NCBI GenBank assembly: GCA_963727015.1 | Contig: CAVSEV010000005.1 | Span: forward strand, 558,001-622,000 | Reading direction: 5' to 3' | Length of the DNA: 64,000 bases | DNA from: DATFVJ01 sp963727015 | GTDB lineage: Bacteria > Actinomycetota > Actinomycetes > Streptosporangiales > Streptosporangiaceae | Shown: positions 1 through 9,269 of the stretch, piece by piece | Layout: the number at the start of each line of letters is the position of its first letter | Numbering within the stretch: the first letter of the stretch is position 1 | Made by a program: the position numbers and the translations under genes | The notes under the pieces: generated by a model | Seen by the model: the letters and a program-made list of their open reading frames with translations, nothing else | Told to the model about the DNA's origin: nothing | The model's database searches: none

Positions 1-2
1 TA

Positions 3-3000
3 GTGCGCCAGGGGGGCCGGCGAGTCGCGGGGCCGCATCGGGCGCGGCAGGCGGCCAGCGCCGCGGCCCGTGCGGCCAGCGCCGCGGCCCGTGCGGCCAG
101 CGCCGCGGGCCGTGCGGCCAGCGACCCTGCAGGCGCTGCGCTAAGCCACGAGACAGGCACTGCCGCAGGCAGCGCGGCGGACCGTCCCGCTGGCGGTGCG
201 GTAGTCAGCGCTGCGGCTGGTGCGGGAACCGCGTCGGCCAGCACGACGGGCACCGCCGCAGGGACCGGGGCAGGCAATACCGCGGGTAGCGGGACAGGCG
301 CGGCAAGCAAGCCGGTGGGCCGCGGTGCGGCGGGCCCGGCGGCGAGCACTCCAGGCGGTGTTGCGGGCGAGCCACCGAAACCCGCGGTGAGCGGCCAGGG
401 CCGCACATCAATGGGAGACGAACGTCCCGCCGCAGGTGCAGGCGCAGGCGCAGGCGCAGGCGCAGGCGCAGGCGCAGGCGCAGGCGGTGGGACGGGCGCC
501 GTGGCACGAACGGTAGCGGATCACTCAGATGCGCGGGGACTGGATCAGAACGGCGGTGCCCTGCATCCAGGAGTTGACCAGGACAACCCGCAGCCGGCCT
601 GGGTGCGCGCGGCGGCCCGGCGCGCAGGCACGGGCTCGCTCCTCGGACGTGCGGCTGCTTGGCGCCCTGCGGCAACAGCGCATGCGCCTGCCGCTGGGCA
701 CCCGTCAGTGACCGGCAACGCGCCGCCCGGGCCGCAGGCGCCCGCGGCACCGCCGCCCGCGGCACCGCCGCCCGCGCCGCAGGCGCCTGCGGCGCAGCCC
801 TCTGCCGCACAGTTCCGTGGGCCGGGACGGTCGCACCGTGGCCGCGGCGCTCCGCTCGAGGTCGCCCACTCCGACCAAGCGGACGAAGTCACTCACCCGC
901 GCGCCACGCTCGGCGAGCGTGGCCGCCCAGGTGAAGTCGGCGGCCGCGGGCAGGCCGAGGTCTGGTTGGGACAGGCACATCAGCCACCGGGCCCGCCGGA
1001 GTCGCACCGGCGATCGCTACCTGCCCAGTCACCATTTGCGGCGAAGGCGCCACTTCCCGCGACAAAGCCAGCACCAAACGCGGCACAACAGTCACAAGAG
1101 ACTCAAGGGGCAACTCAGCCCCATGCGGAATCGGTCCTGCCGGGCACCGAGCCGCTTGCCGAGCCGCGGCAGCCGGGCGATCCTGGCGGGCGACGAGTTC
1201 CCAGGAACGCCGGTCAGGGCGCGGCGCACGACGTCGTTCCACCTCCCGCTCGGTCGCGGGCTTCGGTGCTGCCCACAGCACACGCGCTGCCACGAGACCC
1301 AGAGACCGCGAAGTCACCATCGCCGCAGCAGCCGTCACCACAGGCTCCGACGCCGCCAATGGCACAGCCACCGATGGCACAGCCACGACCGGCCCGCGCA
1401 CCTGACCCGGGTACCCGAGGTGCTGACCGGATGGCACAGCCACCGATGGCACAGCCACGGCCGGCCCGCGCACCTGACCCGGGTACACGAGCGGCTGACC
1501 GGATGGCGCAGCCACCGATGGCGGAGGCGCCGACGGCACAGGCCCTGCCGGCCCAGTCAGCCTCGCCATCCGAGCCTTCGCAGTCCGAGCCTTCGCCAGC
1601 ACAGGCGCCATCTGCGCCGGCCCAGTCGGCGAGGCCGTCCGAAGAGCCCTCGGCGGCGCCGCTCTCGGCTTGGTCTGCACATGCCCCGTTCGCACAACAG
1701 CGGCGGTCAGAGTCGCAGCCAGCAGAGTCGCAGCCAGCAGAGTCGCCGCCTGCGCAGCCACCGTCCATGGGTCCCCAGCCGGCGCACTCGCCGCCTGCAC
1801 AGTCGCCGTCGCCCCAGTCGCGGTCACCCGGTCTCCGGTCTGCACAGTCGCCGTCCGCGCCGTCACCTTCGCCGCAATCGCGGTCACCGGAGTCCCGGCA
1901 GCCGCAGCCACCCCGGTCGGCGCAGCCGCAGCCGCAGCCGACGCAGCCGCGGCCGCAGTCACCCCGATCGGCGCAGCCGGCCGGGCCACCGCAATTCGCG
2001 GCATTTCGACAGCCCTCGCCATCTCCACAGGCGCCACCGAGCGCCTCAACTCCACCAACTTCAACACCAGCCCTGCCAACCCCGATCCCCACACCACCTC
2101 CACCTCCAGGCCCAAGGGCGTCTGCTTCCTCCAAGCCGGCCTCGTCCGAGCCGGCTTCCTCCAAGCCGGCCTCGTCTCAGCCGGCTTCGTCCGGGCCGGC
2201 GTCCTCGAAGCCGGTCTCGTCCGGGCCGGCGTCCTCCGAGCCGGTTTCGTCCGGGCCGGCGTCCTCCGAGCCGGTCTCGTCCGGGGCGGCGTCCTCGAAG
2301 TCGGCCTCGTCCGAGCCGGTGTCCTCCAAGCCGGTGTCCTCCAAGCCGGTGTCCTCCAAGCCGGTGTCCTCCAAGCCGGCTGTCCTCCAAGCCGGCTTCC
2401 TCCAAGCCGGCTTCCTCCAAGCCGGCTTCCTCCAAGCGGCCTGGTCCAAGACGGCCTGGTCCAAGCCGGCTGCTTCGGTGTCGGCTCCCGCGACGGCGCG
2501 TCCGACACCAGGACCTGAACCAGCACCTGGCAGCTCTCATCCGGGTCCAGCCCCTGAGGTCCCCGGCCCGAAGGTGCCCGATTCCGCTGAACCGTTGTCC
2601 GTCGAGCGAGTGGTCCATCGGTCCAGGGACGAACGCGGTCCGGGTTGGCATCGGCGGGCGAAAGTGGTGGTCGGGGGTCTGGGCCCGGGCCGGGCGGATC
2701 CCGAAGAACACGACAAGGCGCGCTGCCGTCTGGTGCTGCCTGGGCCTCGCCGGATCGTGGTCCTGGGCTGCACGAGCGGGGCGGGCCAGACTGCGACGGC
2801 GCTCATGCTCGGCCAGTTGCTCGCGAGCCTGCGCGCCGAACCCGTCGCCGCGGTTGATCTCAATCCGGGCGAGGGCTCGCTTACCCGTCAGCTTCGGATC
2901 CGGCCCACCGCCACTGTCGGCGAACTGCTCGCCGACAGTTTCGCCAGTTCGCTGGCCGCATATGGCGTTCCGGCCGCGGAGCCCCGGCTCGAGGTGATCG

Positions 3001-3494
3001 CATCGGGTGAGGACCGGATGGCCATCTGCGCGCTTGACGAGAACGACTACGTCCAGCTTGCTGGGCTGCTCGCGGGACGTTACGAGCTGACGGTGGTCGA
3101 TCCGGCTGCCGCCACGGTAGCGCGGGTGCTACGGATCGCCGATCAGCTTGTGCTTGTCGCGCCGGCCAGCGCCGACGCTCCCCGCGCAGTGGCCATGACA
3201 CATGAATGGCTGGACGGCCACGGCCACAGCAAGCTTGCCGCCCGCGCGGTCACGGTGATCAACGGGGTAAGCAAACGGAGCATGCCCGACGTGCTGCAGG
3301 CCGAGAACGTGGCCCGCGGCCGTTGCCGGGCGATCGTCCGCGTGCCCTGGGACGATCAGCTGGACGCCGAGCGCGGCCAGGCGCCAGGGCCACGATCCCT
3401 TCGCCCGCAGACCAGGCACGCGCTCACGGCTCTCGCTGGGGTTACCATCACAGGTCTTGCCGTCGCGGCGGAGGCGGCGGAGGCCTCCCGATGA
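3..3494 (+). CDS. MinD/ParA-like ATPase with giant Ala/Pro/Ser-rich N-terminal region (5' end may lie outside window)
   Basis: The last ~250 residues (from about residue 915) form a P-loop ATPase of the SIMIBI/MinD-ParA type: a beta strand leading into GCTSGAGQTATAL, then VDLNPGEGSL (switch-like Asp), VVDPAAATV and a late VINGV strand. The Walker A lacks the usual lysine (GxGQT where GxGKT is expected), so nucleotide handling may be altered. The first ~900 residues are low complexity: Ala-rich 21-bp repeats, an AGAGAG run, then Pro/Gln/Ser stretches and pentapeptide SSKPx repeats. The frame is open to the window edge; the GTG at position 3 is only the first visible candidate. It sits just upstream of a VirB4-like ATPase on the same strand, so I infer a role in the same secretion/conjugation-like machine. 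The domain call is good; the role is inferred. Confidence 0.75.
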   Translation: MRQGGRRVAGPHRARQAASAAARAASAAARAASAAGRAASDPAGAALSHETGTAAGSAADRPAGGAVVSAAAGAGTASASTTGTAAGTGAGNTAGSGTGAASKPVGRGAAGPAASTPGGVAGEPPKPAVSGQGRTSMGDERPAAGAGAGAGAGAGAGAGAGGGTGAVARTVADHSDARGLDQNGGALHPGVDQDNPQPAWVRAAARRAGTGSLLGRAAAWRPAATAHAPAAGHPSVTGNAPPGPQAPAAPPPAAPPPAPQAPAAQPSAAQFRGPGRSHRGRGAPLEVAHSDQADEVTHPRATLGERGRPGEVGGRGQAEVWLGQAHQPPGPPESHRRSLPAQSPFAAKAPLPATKPAPNAAQQSQETQGATQPHAESVLPGTEPLAEPRQPGDPGGRRVPRNAGQGAAHDVVPPPARSRASVLPTAHALPRDPETAKSPSPQQPSPQAPTPPMAQPPMAQPRPARAPDPGTRGADRMAQPPMAQPRPARAPDPGTRAADRMAQPPMAEAPTAQALPAQSASPSEPSQSEPSPAQAPSAPAQSARPSEEPSAAPLSAWSAHAPFAQQRRSESQPAESQPAESPPAQPPSMGPQPAHSPPAQSPSPQSRSPGLRSAQSPSAPSPSPQSRSPESRQPQPPRSAQPQPQPTQPRPQSPRSAQPAGPPQFAAFRQPSPSPQAPPSASTPPTSTPALPTPIPTPPPPPGPRASASSKPASSEPASSKPASSQPASSGPASSKPVSSGPASSEPVSSGPASSEPVSSGAASSKSASSEPVSSKPVSSKPVSSKPVSSKPAVLQAGFLQAGFLQAGFLQAAWSKTAWSKPAASVSAPATARPTPGPEPAPGSSHPGPAPEVPGPKVPDSAEPLSVERVVHRSRDERGPGWHRRAKVVVGGLGPGRADPEEHDKARCRLVLPGPRRIVVLGCTSGAGQTATALMLGQLLASLRAEPVAAVDLNPGEGSLTRQLRIRPTATVGELLADSFASSLAAYGVPAAEPRLEVIASGEDRMAICALDENDYVQLAGLLAGRYELTVVDPAAATVARVLRIADQLVLVAPASADAPRAVAMTHEWLDGHGHSKLAARAVTVINGVSKRSMPDVLQAENVARGRCRAIVRVPWDDQLDAERGQAPGPRSLRPQTRHALTALAGVTITGLAVAAEAAEASR
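49..120 (+). repeat. 21-bp tandem repeat, Ala-coding
   Basis: A GCGGCC-AGCGCCGCGG-type unit of 21 bp recurs in frame about three to four times and encodes Ala/Arg-rich repeats at the N-terminus of the ATPase gene. Confidence 0.75.
432..486 (+). repeat. Hexanucleotide repeat (GCAGGC)n encoding Ala-Gly
   Basis: About nine head-to-tail copies of GCAGGC encode an alternating Ala-Gly run inside the ATPase gene. The unit length keeps the frame, so copy-number change would only alter linker length. Confidence 0.85.
2125..2470 (+). repeat. 15-bp tandem repeat array with an internal one-base phase change
   Basis: A roughly 15-bp unit (TCCTCCAAGCCGGTG and variants) repeats about 20 times. For most of the array it is read as SSKPV/SSGPA. 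Near 2386 one extra base shifts the same unit into the VLQAGF/LQAGF phase, and degenerate units near 2430 lead out into WSKTAWSKP. The ORF stays open throughout because no phase of the repeat contains a stop on this strand. Confidence 0.85.
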
Positions 3495-3546
3495 GGCACC
3501 CAAGGCCGGTCCGCACTGTCGGCTGCCCAGGGCGGTGGCGGACCAC

Positions 3547-6033
3547 ATGAGCAGCCGGACCAAGGAACGGCGCAGGCTGTCGATCCGGTATTTCGATGAC
3601 CGGATCGTGCTGACGGACACCCATGCCTGGGCGTACTACCGGATCCCGACGGTGCCGTACGAGTTCACCACGCCAGAAGAGCGTGAGGCGCTCGCTACCA
3701 ACATCACGATCGCGCTTGCGGCCATCAGGATGGCCGACGCAGAAGTGCACCTGCGCATCGTCCACCGCTCCTATCCCGCCGCCGAGTGGGCGCGCCGCCT
3801 GGATTCCACCTCCGACGGCGGGCCTGGCTGGCTGGAGTATCTGGACGAGATGTACCGGCACGTCTGGGCGAAGGACTTCTGGGCCAAGGAGGTCTACCTT
3901 GGCGTCAGGCTTGGGCAGCGCGGCATGCGGATGCAGCTCACCGGCGGCGTGTTCGCCCAGTTCATCTCCCTCTACCAACGCAGTGAAAAGGCACTGGGGC
4001 TAGACGACGAGGCGATTGACGACAACGAGATCGCGAAATGGTCAGACCAGGGCGAGCGGCTCGGCCGCGCCCTCGCGGTGAGCGCGCTTGGCGCGCGGCA
4101 TGCCACCTCAGACGAGATCGCCTGGCTGTTCAGGCACACCCTGTCGGGCCCGATCGGTGACCCGCCGCCATCGGCCACCCCACGCAGGACCTGGGGCGCT
4201 GGCGAGATCGAAGGCCTGCTCGAAGGCCAGGTGCACAATGGGCGGACCTTACTGCGACTTGAGCATCACGCTGGGGAGTCATTCGCCGCTTTCCTATCCT
4301 TCTCTCGCTTCCCCGACGTGATGGCCTTCCCAGAAGGTGAGCCATGGCTGCACTTCGCGGACTCGCTCCCGTTCCCCGTTGAGATCAGCTCGAGGATGAA
4401 GCTGATCTCGCCGGCCAAGGCGAGCAAGGATGTGAGCCACAAGCTCGCCCACGCCAGGGATATGGACATACACATCCGGGAGGCTGGCGCAGAGGCGCCC
4501 ATCGCGCTCGCGGAGCAACTCGAGGCCGCGCGGATGCTTGAGCACGGCATTACCAAGGAGCGGCTGCCATTCGTCTACGGCTGGCATCGGATGCTTGTTA
4601 CCGCGCCGACGCGGGAGATGTGCGTCCGCCGGGTGGAGGCCGTGATCGAGCACTACCGCGACATCGGGATCGACATCGTCAACTCCACCGGCGACCAGTT
4701 CTCGCTGCTGTGCGAATCGCTGCCTGGAGATCGGATAAGGCTCAGTGCATATGTGCAGCGCCAGCCGCTTTACACGATCGCAGGCGGTGTGCCCACCGCG
4801 ACCGTCGACCTCGGCGACCGGGCAGACGGTGCCTGGATCGGCCCCTACATCGGCGAGACGCTGGGCCGCGCGAGATCAGTTGTGCATTTCGACCCGCTTG
4901 CCGCCGCGGCGCGCAACCGGCCGACCGCCATCGCCATTACGGGGGAGCCCGGCGGCGGCAAGACCACACTGGCGCTGTTGCTGATCTACCAGCTTGCTCT
5001 GCGCGGCGTGACAGTCGCCGTGATCGACCCGAAGGGCGACGCGGAGTCGCTGGTACGCCTGCTGCAGATGCGTGGCCGCCGCGCCCGCGTGCTTCCGCTC
5101 GGTTCGGCGGCGCCTGGCCTGCTTGACCCCTTCTCGTTCGGCGACGACCTGGCGGCCAAGCGGACGATGGCCACCGAGACGCTGCGCCTGCTGCTGCCAC
5201 GGATGAGCGAGGAACGTGAGAGCGCGATGATCCAGGCCGTCGGCACCGTCGCGGGGCGCGCAGAGCCGAGCCTCGGCAAGGTCGTGGACCACCTGGAGCA
5301 GTCGGCGGACCCCGCGTCCAAGAACCTCGGCGCCGTGCTGCGGTCGATGTCAGAGATGAGGCTCGCCCGGTTGTGCTTCCACCCATCGGGAGGCGAGCAG
5401 ATCGACGCGGCCGGATGGACCACGGTGTTCACGCTCAGCGGCCTGAGCCTGCCCGACGCCGCCGTCAAGCGCGACGACTACTCCTACGAGCAGCGCTTGT
5501 CGGTCGCCCTGCTCTACCTGGTGTCCCAGTTCGCCCGGCGGCTGCTCAACGGCATGGACCGCAGCCTGCCGAAAGCGATCTTCCTTGACGAGGCGTGGGC
5601 GATCACCTCGACGCCGGAGGGCGCGAAACTCGTGCCCGAGGTTTCCAGGATGGGCCGGTCACGCAACACCGCCCTGATTCTTGTCTCGCAGAACGCGGGA
5701 GACCTGCTCAACGAGCAGGTGACCAACTGCATCTCCGGGGTTTTCGCGTTCCGCTCCACCGAGCGGGTGGAGGTCAGCAATGTCATGTCGCTGCTTGGCG
5801 TGGAACCGTCCGACGATCACAAGGCCGTACTGCGCAGCCTGGGTAACGGTGAGTGCATCTTCCGTGACCTGGACGGCCGGGCGGGCCGGATCGGGGTCGA
5901 TCTGATTTCGGATGAGCTTTTGGGCTGGCTCGACACCAACCCGACACGGACAAAGCCGGACGAGCCCATGACACTATCCGGGCAAGCGGGAGACGGCCAT
6001 GCCGGCCAGGGGACAAGCCCGCAGCAGCACTGA
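3547..6033 (+). CDS. VirB4/TraC-like secretion ATPase
   Basis: This is an 828-residue cytoplasmic ATPase of the VirB4/TraC type expected to energise a type IV secretion-like or conjugation apparatus. Walker A GEPGGGKTT lies near residue 465 and Walker B KAIFLDEAW near residue 676. The N-terminal half has the usual RRLSIRYFDDRIVLTD start and a mid-region typical of the family. The open frame extends back to 3457, but the ATG at 3547 (MSSRTKERR) avoids overlap with the preceding gene and matches family starts. It follows the MinD-like gene by about 50 nt and precedes a multispan membrane protein, so the genes look operonic. It could equally serve protein secretion, because no relaxase is visible in the window. 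Confidence 0.85.
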   Translation: MSSRTKERRRLSIRYFDDRIVLTDTHAWAYYRIPTVPYEFTTPEEREALATNITIALAAIRMADAEVHLRIVHRSYPAAEWARRLDSTSDGGPGWLEYLDEMYRHVWAKDFWAKEVYLGVRLGQRGMRMQLTGGVFAQFISLYQRSEKALGLDDEAIDDNEIAKWSDQGERLGRALAVSALGARHATSDEIAWLFRHTLSGPIGDPPPSATPRRTWGAGEIEGLLEGQVHNGRTLLRLEHHAGESFAAFLSFSRFPDVMAFPEGEPWLHFADSLPFPVEISSRMKLISPAKASKDVSHKLAHARDMDIHIREAGAEAPIALAEQLEAARMLEHGITKERLPFVYGWHRMLVTAPTREMCVRRVEAVIEHYRDIGIDIVNSTGDQFSLLCESLPGDRIRLSAYVQRQPLYTIAGGVPTATVDLGDRADGAWIGPYIGETLGRARSVVHFDPLAAAARNRPTAIAITGEPGGGKTTLALLLIYQLALRGVTVAVIDPKGDAESLVRLLQMRGRRARVLPLGSAAPGLLDPFSFGDDLAAKRTMATETLRLLLPRMSEERESAMIQAVGTVAGRAEPSLGKVVDHLEQSADPASKNLGAVLRSMSEMRLARLCFHPSGGEQIDAAGWTTVFTLSGLSLPDAAVKRDDYSYEQRLSVALLYLVSQFARRLLNGMDRSLPKAIFLDEAWAITSTPEGAKLVPEVSRMGRSRNTALILVSQNAGDLLNEQVTNCISGVFAFRSTERVEVSNVMSLLGVEPSDDHKAVLRSLGNGECIFRDLDGRAGRIGVDLISDELLGWLDTNPTRTKPDEPMTLSGQAGDGHAGQGTSPQQH

Positions 6034-6062
6034 GACCCGGAGACCGATCCTCAGGAGTGCCG

Positions 6063-8606
6063 ATGGCGAGAGTGACACTGGCCGGCCGCCGGGCCGCGAG
6101 CGTGCTCATAGTCATCGCCGCCGTGTCCGGCATCCCGGCCACAGCGGTCGTAGCAAGCACAACGGCAAGCACGACGGCAAGCACGACGGCAAGCTCGGCG
6201 CGCACAATGGGTGCGGCAGTTACGCATGTTGCCAGCAGCGCTGCGGGCAGCACCAGTCCCGCATCGGCCGTGGCCAGTCGTGGATCACCTTTGGCCGCTC
6301 CCGCCACGCCTGCCCAGCCGGCCACGCCTGCCACCGCGCCGGAGGGCGCGATCTGCGACGGGCTGTCGATCGTCGGGCTCGGCGGCCTATGCCAGGCGGG
6401 GTCTTCGGTGGTCAGCTCGCTCAACGATCTGTGCTCGCCTGGGCCGCCCGCCCCCGAGCCCGCGGGCAGCGGCATCGACGCGATGATCAGGCCGCCGTCG
6501 ACCACAGCGGGATCGTCGCTTGGCGGGCCGTCCAAGCTGACCTTGTACCAGAGTTACGGCATGGCAGGCCAGTCGTGGGCGCCATACAACCTCAAGTGCT
6601 CCGACATGACGTCCATGATCGGAAACAGCGTCTCGAACGCTGTCTTCGACGCGGCAAAGGCGATCGACAGGATCACGATCACGACGTACCAGTCGGCAGC
6701 GGGCGAGGGCCTGCTCAGCTGGCTCAAGCAGCGCGTCGACCAGCTCATCACGCAGATCGGGAACGCGGTCTACTTCCCTTATCTGGCCCCGGTCGTGCTG
6801 CTCGGCGTAATCTGGCTGGCCTGGCAGGGCCTCGTACGCAGGCGGGCGACACGCACGATCGAGGGCACCATCTGGATGGTCGTGGCCTGCGCCGCGGCGA
6901 TCTGGCTGATCGGCCGCCCCGCCGACTTCACGGGGATCGGGCAGAAGGTGTCGGACGGCATCAGCCAGGTGCTCAACGCCGCGTTCAGCAGGCTCCCCGT
7001 CTCCGGCGGTACCAGCTGCGTTCCGGTGGGCAAGGGTGACCCGCAGAGCACAGGTGAGAACTACGCGTACACCGGCGGCAGCGAGGTTGTCAGCCAGAAC
7101 GCGGATGAACTGTGGGCCGTCCTTGTGTGCAAGCCGTGGATCGCAGGCGAGTTCGGCACGATGTCCACGACTCCGGACAATGGCTCGAACCCGGTCGACC
7201 AGTATGGCCGCGGGCTGCTCTGGTCGCAGGCGTACGCCGTGAACGAGCGGCCAACCACCCAGCTCGCCACCCAGAAGCAGGACGTTTACCAGGGGATCGC
7301 AACCAAGCTGCAGCAGGACCCCGCGGTATACCCGCTGTTCCAGGGCAAGCAGTGGGCAACCAGGCTGGAGATCGCGTTCAGCGCGCTTTTCGCGGCTATG
7401 GTCGCTGGTGCCTTGGTCTTGCTGATCGCGATTACCCTCATCGTCCTGAAACTCGGTTTCTTGCTGCTGCTCGTCGCGGGGCCGTTCTTCCTGATCATCG
7501 GAACCCATCCCGGCTTCGGCCGTGTCATCGCGATCCGGTGGTTCGAGATGCTGGTGGGCGTCCTGATGAAACAGGTCGCCGTGGCGCTGACCCTCAGCGT
7601 CCTGCTGTATTGCTATGCCCTGGTGATGGCCGTCAGCGACGACGCGCTGCCCTGGGTCTTCAAGATCATGATGATCGCCCTCCTGACCGTCGCGGTATTT
7701 ATCTACCGCAAGCCCTTCCAGCACCTATTCACCTCTGTCGGCTACGACATGGTGGGCGCGCGTGAACGCGCCGAGGCGTACCGTGAACAGTCGCGGGACG
7801 GTTTCCGCGGCCAGACGGCGCGCACCGGGAGCAGCACTATCCCCGGTTATGCCGCCTACCGGGCGGGCCGCTGGGCTCGCCAGCACCCCGATCAGGCAGA
7901 CCAGTCGGTGTTCCTGGCCCAGAGCATCGTGCGCGCGGCGGGCGCGGCGGGCACGGGTGGCATGAGCGCCGCGGTCGCGGCCGGAGCGGCCGGTGTCGCC
8001 GCACGCCGGGGCGGGAAGGGGCCGGAGGAGGGGCAGGGCCCGCAGGACGTTTCCGCCGACGACGGCGGGCCGGATCACGGCCCATCCCACGGTGGATCCA
8101 GGCCCGGCGGTCCCTCGCGTCGGACCGACCTCAGTGGCGGCGACGGCAACGGCCGCAGGGAGCCGCCACCGCTCGACCTGCAGCGGCAGCCGCGCACCGG
8201 GCCACCTCGCTGGCAGCCGGGGCCCTATCCACCGCGGCGCGGCGGCCCGGCGCCGTCGCAGGGAGCGCCAGGCCAGAATGGCGGGGCCGGCCCGCCGCCG
8301 CGGCGTCAGGCACCTGTTCCACCGATACAAGCAGCGACGCAGCCGCGCGCCGCACCGGCCCAGCCGCGCCCCGCGGCGGCCCCGCGGCGGCCGGCCGCGG
8401 CCCCGCCGCGGCAAGCACCTGCCCCGCCGCGGCAAACGGCGGCGCAGCCGCGCCCCGCATCTGCCCAGCCCCGCCAGACATCGGCGCCAGCGAGGTCGGC
8501 GCCTGCTCCGCCGCCCGTGCCGCCTCGCCGCACGGCAGACCGTGACGCCGGTGAGCGCAAGACCTCAAGCCGGAGCTGGGTCAAGCCGATCAGGCGTGAC
8601 AGGTAG
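6063..8606 (+). CDS. TrbL/VirB6-like multispan membrane protein with Pro-rich tail
   Basis: This is an 847-residue protein with an N-terminal signal-like segment (ASVLIVIAAVSGIPATAVVA), a Ser/Thr/Ala-rich linker, and at least six hydrophobic helices between about residues 240 and 560 (YLAPVVLLGVIWLAW, IWMVVACAAAIWLIG, ALVLLIAITLIVLKLGFLL and others). A ~280-residue basic Pro/Arg/Gln-rich cytoplasmic tail follows. Size, topology and position after a VirB4-like ATPase fit the inner-membrane channel component (TrbL/VirB6 type). ATG 6063 is preferred over GTG 6057 because AGGAG at 6053-6057 then lies 5 nt upstream. The tail is low complexity and may bind nucleic acid or partners; that part is inference. 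Confidence 0.75.
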   Translation: MARVTLAGRRAASVLIVIAAVSGIPATAVVASTTASTTASTTASSARTMGAAVTHVASSAAGSTSPASAVASRGSPLAAPATPAQPATPATAPEGAICDGLSIVGLGGLCQAGSSVVSSLNDLCSPGPPAPEPAGSGIDAMIRPPSTTAGSSLGGPSKLTLYQSYGMAGQSWAPYNLKCSDMTSMIGNSVSNAVFDAAKAIDRITITTYQSAAGEGLLSWLKQRVDQLITQIGNAVYFPYLAPVVLLGVIWLAWQGLVRRRATRTIEGTIWMVVACAAAIWLIGRPADFTGIGQKVSDGISQVLNAAFSRLPVSGGTSCVPVGKGDPQSTGENYAYTGGSEVVSQNADELWAVLVCKPWIAGEFGTMSTTPDNGSNPVDQYGRGLLWSQAYAVNERPTTQLATQKQDVYQGIATKLQQDPAVYPLFQGKQWATRLEIAFSALFAAMVAGALVLLIAITLIVLKLGFLLLLVAGPFFLIIGTHPGFGRVIAIRWFEMLVGVLMKQVAVALTLSVLLYCYALVMAVSDDALPWVFKIMMIALLTVAVFIYRKPFQHLFTSVGYDMVGARERAEAYREQSRDGFRGQTARTGSSTIPGYAAYRAGRWARQHPDQADQSVFLAQSIVRAAGAAGTGGMSAAVAAGAAGVAARRGGKGPEEGQGPQDVSADDGGPDHGPSHGGSRPGGPSRRTDLSGGDGNGRREPPPLDLQRQPRTGPPRWQPGPYPPRRGGPAPSQGAPGQNGGAGPPPRRQAPVPPIQAATQPRAAPAQPRPAAAPRRPAAAPPRQAPAPPRQTAAQPRPASAQPRQTSAPARSAPAPPPVPPRRTADRDAGERKTSSRSWVKPIRRDR

Positions 8607-8617
8607 CGGGAGCCGTA

Positions 8618-9253
8618 ATGGATCTTAACCCGCGTCAGCAGAAGCTGGCGTTCGCCGTGATCGTCGTGATTCTGGCCGGCCTGGGCGTCTACCTTCTCCT
8701 GCCGGAAACGGCGGCCGCGCCACATGCAGCGGCACCTGGCGCGACCGCGTCGGCGGGTCCCGCGGCTCCCGGTACGGGAGCGCCCGCGCCGCAGCCTGTC
8801 GCGACGTCGGCGCCGCAGACCGGTTCGGCCGTGAACATCTACCAGTGGCTGCCATTCTCGCAAGCCGGCCTGGCGAACGCTGCGTCCGCCGCCACCCAGG
8901 CCGCGGGGTTCTACGACACGTTCAGCTACACGGAGAACACCGCCGCCTACGGCAGCCGGATGTCGAACGTGGTGACAAGCCAGTACCTTCAGGTGCTGGA
9001 GAATGACTACAGCACCTATGGCGTCGCGAAGCAGCGAACCGAGGACAAGGAGATATCTACCGCGAGCGCGGTGATCAATTCCCTGCGGTCGTTCGGCTCG
9101 TCCAGCCTCACCTTCGTCGTCACGATCAGCCAGCACATCCAGCAGGCCAGCGGGACCAGCGCGCCAAGCGGCCAATACGCGGTAACGGTGGTCAACACCG
9201 GCGGTACCTGGCAGGTGGATCAGATCCAACCGGCATCGGCAGGCAACCAATAG
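8618..9253 (+). CDS. Single-span accessory protein of the secretion-like cluster
   Basis: This 211-residue protein has a short cytoplasmic N-terminus, one membrane helix (FAVIVVILAGLGVYLLL, about residues 12-28), an Ala/Pro linker and a ~125-residue extracytoplasmic domain. In layout it resembles the TcpC/VirB8-like NTF2-fold proteins found in Gram-positive conjugation clusters. I recognise no strict motif, so the family link rests on architecture and location. It starts 11 nt after the membrane protein gene, behind an AGCGGGAG ribosome site, and is followed 16 nt later by the wall hydrolase gene, so all are probably cotranscribed. Confidence 0.6.
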   Translation: MDLNPRQQKLAFAVIVVILAGLGVYLLLPETAAAPHAAAPGATASAGPAAPGTGAPAPQPVATSAPQTGSAVNIYQWLPFSQAGLANAASAATQAAGFYDTFSYTENTAAYGSRMSNVVTSQYLQVLENDYSTYGVAKQRTEDKEISTASAVINSLRSFGSSSLTFVVTISQHIQQASGTSAPSGQYAVTVVNTGGTWQVDQIQPASAGNQ

Positions 9254-9269
9254 CCGCGGCGAGCGGGCG

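Noticed and set aside
432..486. CRISPR-like array
   Set aside because: The repeats here, and at 2125-2470, 15635-15880 and 62436-62606, are direct head-to-tail without unique spacers, and no cas genes occur.
889..2526. 545-residue minus-strand frame with RTPAWRTPAW repeats
   Set aside because: It is antisense to the ATPase repeats, with no recognisable domain and no ribosome site.
817..2997. Very long overlapping open frames on both strands across the repeat-rich ATPase gene
   Set aside because: They are by-products of GC-rich repeats without stops; only the frame ending in the MinD-like domain shows a recognisable fold and links to the secretion cluster.
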